Shown here in pieces: positions 7,440 through 8,497 of a stretch of 8,497 nucleotides of DNA. The stretch lies in contig JBEEMM010000052.1 of NCBI GenBank assembly GCA_041192685.1, positions 1-8,497 on the forward strand. Reading direction: 5' to 3'. The stretch comes from TMED14 sp041192685 (lineage in GTDB: Bacteria; Bacteroidota; Bacteroidia; Flavobacteriales; Schleiferiaceae). A program made the position numbers and the translations under genes. The notes under the pieces are model-generated. The model was not told the origin of the DNA. It saw only the letters and a list, made by a program, of their open reading frames with translations, and did no database searches. Position 1 is the stretch's first letter, and the number at the start of each line of letters is the position of its first letter.

Positions 7440-8225
7440 ATGCAAGAAAATGACAAAAAAGACCGCAATCGGGCCTTAGCGACAACGCTCTCGGTCCACA
7501 CGGTGCTTTTAATCTTTTTCTTCTTCTATGGTTTAACCTACCAGGATCCGCCCCCGGAGTATGGCATTCCGGTGAGTTTTGGCAATTCTCTGGATGGGGC
7601 GGGCGACGACGCTGCGGCCCCAGAAGGATCTGAGGCGCCTTCTGCTGCTGCGGCTGAGTCCTCAGAGTCTGAGGTAGTAACCCAAGAGCTCGTGGATGCC
7701 CCCTCGGTCTCTAACGAAAAATCCAAGGCCAAAGAAGATAAAAAGTCCGAGGTAAAAGCCGAGGCAAAGCCAGTGGCCGAAGCGCCTAAGGCCTCCAAGG
7801 AATTGAGCAACCGACTCAATAGCAAATTCGGAAGAACCGGAGGAACGGCCGGTGCAACCGGCAGTGGACAAGGAAGCACCTCCGGCGGAGGAGACCAGGG
7901 TGCGCCCAATGGTTCGGGCGACGGCAACGGTACCGGCGGTTCAGGGAACAGCGGCAACTACCAATTGGGCACACGGTCTGCGCTAGAACGACCCAAGCCA
8001 CGCTACGATTGCGAGGGCGAAGGCATTGTGGTGGTTAAGGTCTATGTGGACCGAAGCGGTACGGTTACCCGGGCAGACGGCCAAGGTCAAAAAGGCTCGA
8101 CCACTTCAGAAGAGTGCTTGATTCGTCGGGCTCAAGAGGCTGCACTCAAAACACGCTGGCAGGGCGACCCTTCGGCCTTGGAACTTCAGGTAGGAAGCAT
8201 TCGGTACAGCTTTCAACGCAATTAA
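7440..8225 (+). CDS. TonB-like energy transducer
   Basis: This 261-residue protein is predicted to span the periplasm and transmit energy from ExbB-ExbD to outer-membrane TonB-dependent transporters. It has a short charged cytoplasmic N-terminus, one membrane anchor (about 12-32, LATTLSVHTVLLIFFFFYGL), an Ala/Ser/Glu-rich stretch (53-80), a Lys/Glu/Ala-rich stretch (91-120), a Gly/Ser/Asn-rich linker (131-173), and a C-terminal domain (about 184-261). That domain contains GIVVVKVYVDRSGTV and AQEAALKTRW and ends in a strand (QVGSIRYSF). The linker lacks the Pro-Lys and Pro-Glu repeats of enterobacterial TonB. Two cysteines lie in the C-terminal domain (Cys191 and Cys226). I chose ATG 7440; a GTG immediately before it at 7437 is in frame and cannot be excluded. 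An AAAGGG stretch about 9 bases upstream is the only Shine-Dalgarno-like sequence in the window. Context and topology make TonB the best call. Confidence 0.87.
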   Translation: MQENDKKDRNRALATTLSVHTVLLIFFFFYGLTYQDPPPEYGIPVSFGNSLDGAGDDAAAPEGSEAPSAAAAESSESEVVTQELVDAPSVSNEKSKAKEDKKSEVKAEAKPVAEAPKASKELSNRLNSKFGRTGGTAGATGSGQGSTSGGGDQGAPNGSGDGNGTGGSGNSGNYQLGTRSALERPKPRYDCEGEGIVVVKVYVDRSGTVTRADGQGQKGSTTSEECLIRRAQEAALKTRWQGDPSALELQVGSIRYSFQRN

Positions 8226-8228
8226 TCC

Positions 8229-8497
8229 ATGAGCCGCTTTGACGAGGCCAGTAACTGGTTGGTTCAGCGGCTCCCCATGTTCCAGCGCCAGGGCGGAACA
8301 CCCGCGACCTACCGCATGGATCTTGACAAAACCCGTCAGTGGCTCCAAGTTTTAGGGAATCCGCACCAAGCCTACCCCTGCCGTCACGTGGCCGGAACCA
8401 ACGGCAAGGGTTCCACCTGCCACATGCTGGCAAGCATTTACCAAGAGGCGGGGCTGGTCGTAGGCCTCCACCCGTCGCCGCACATGCTCGACCTTCG
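8229..8497 (+). CDS. folC: Folylpolyglutamate synthase/dihydrofolate synthase, 3'-truncated by the window edge
   Basis: FolC adds glutamate to dihydropteroate and then to folates, making folate cofactors that stay in the cell. The reading frame is open to the right edge, giving 89 residues from ATG 8229. The diagnostic segment is HVAGTNGKGSTCHMLASIYQ (53-72), whose GTNGKGST (56-63) is the ATP-binding P-loop of the Mur ligase-like family. It is followed by EAGLVVGLHPSPHMLDL, where relatives usually read GLYTSPHL. The start is 3 bases after the tonB-like stop, with no Shine-Dalgarno sequence, so co-transcription with exbB-exbD-tonB is likely. About three quarters or more of the protein lies outside the window, so whether it is bifunctional cannot be judged. 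Confidence 0.92.
   Translation, partial: MSRFDEASNWLVQRLPMFQRQGGTPATYRMDLDKTRQWLQVLGNPHQAYPCRHVAGTNGKGSTCHMLASIYQEAGLVVGLHPSPHMLDL

Noticed and set aside
7538..7957. Minus-strand open frame opposite the tonB-like gene
   Set aside because: Its Pro/Ser/Ala-rich translation is simply the complement of the Gly/Ala/Ser-rich linker codons; nothing suggests a gene.
7829..7959. Tandem repeat in the glycine-rich linker
   Set aside because: The region is low in complexity but has no fixed repeat unit at the DNA level; it reflects Gly, Ser, Asn and Thr codons.

Overview
This window is a stretch of chromosome from a member of the Bacteroidota, most likely a Flavobacteriales-type marine or aquatic bacterium with a fairly GC-rich genome for that group. 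The assignment rests on several features: a lipid-anchored OmpH-like protein, an ExbB-ExbD-TonB-FolC cluster next to an NhaD antiporter, start codons almost entirely without Shine-Dalgarno sequences, and a TAnnTTTG promoter element of the Bacteroidota type. The genus cannot be named from the sequence alone.

Layout. (1) 2-1903, plus strand: the 3' 95% or so of urocanate hydratase (hutU, histidine breakdown), cut by the left edge. (2) 1920-2501, plus strand: a small OmpH/Skp-like coiled-coil lipoprotein, closely following hutU. (3) A strong two-way terminator at 2523-2553. (4) 2571-3725, minus strand: a short-chain acyl-CoA dehydrogenase, convergent with the lipoprotein gene. (5) A 35-base divergent spacer carrying a probable promoter element for the dehydrogenase. 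(6) 3761-4885, plus strand: anmK, anhydro-N-acetylmuramic acid kinase. (7) 4949-6256, plus strand: nhaD, a sodium/proton antiporter. (8) 6313-8225: exbB, exbD and a tonB-like gene, tightly packed. (9) 8229-8497: the 5' end of folC, cut by the right edge.

How the parts work together. The exbB-exbD-tonB genes encode an inner-membrane proton channel plus energy transducer that drives outer-membrane TonB-dependent uptake, a central activity in Bacteroidota. The antiporter upstream manages the sodium and proton gradients on the same membrane. folC follows by only 3 bases and is probably co-transcribed, although its job (folate polyglutamylation) is unrelated. HutU and the acyl-CoA dehydrogenase are catabolic enzymes; AnmK returns cell-wall sugar to metabolism.

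The window is almost fully coding, with no gene-free gap over 65-70 bases. I saw no RNA gene, mobile element, CRISPR array, phage gene or defence system. All genes belong to recognised families, and I did not find an undescribed system. The findings are modest points of detail.
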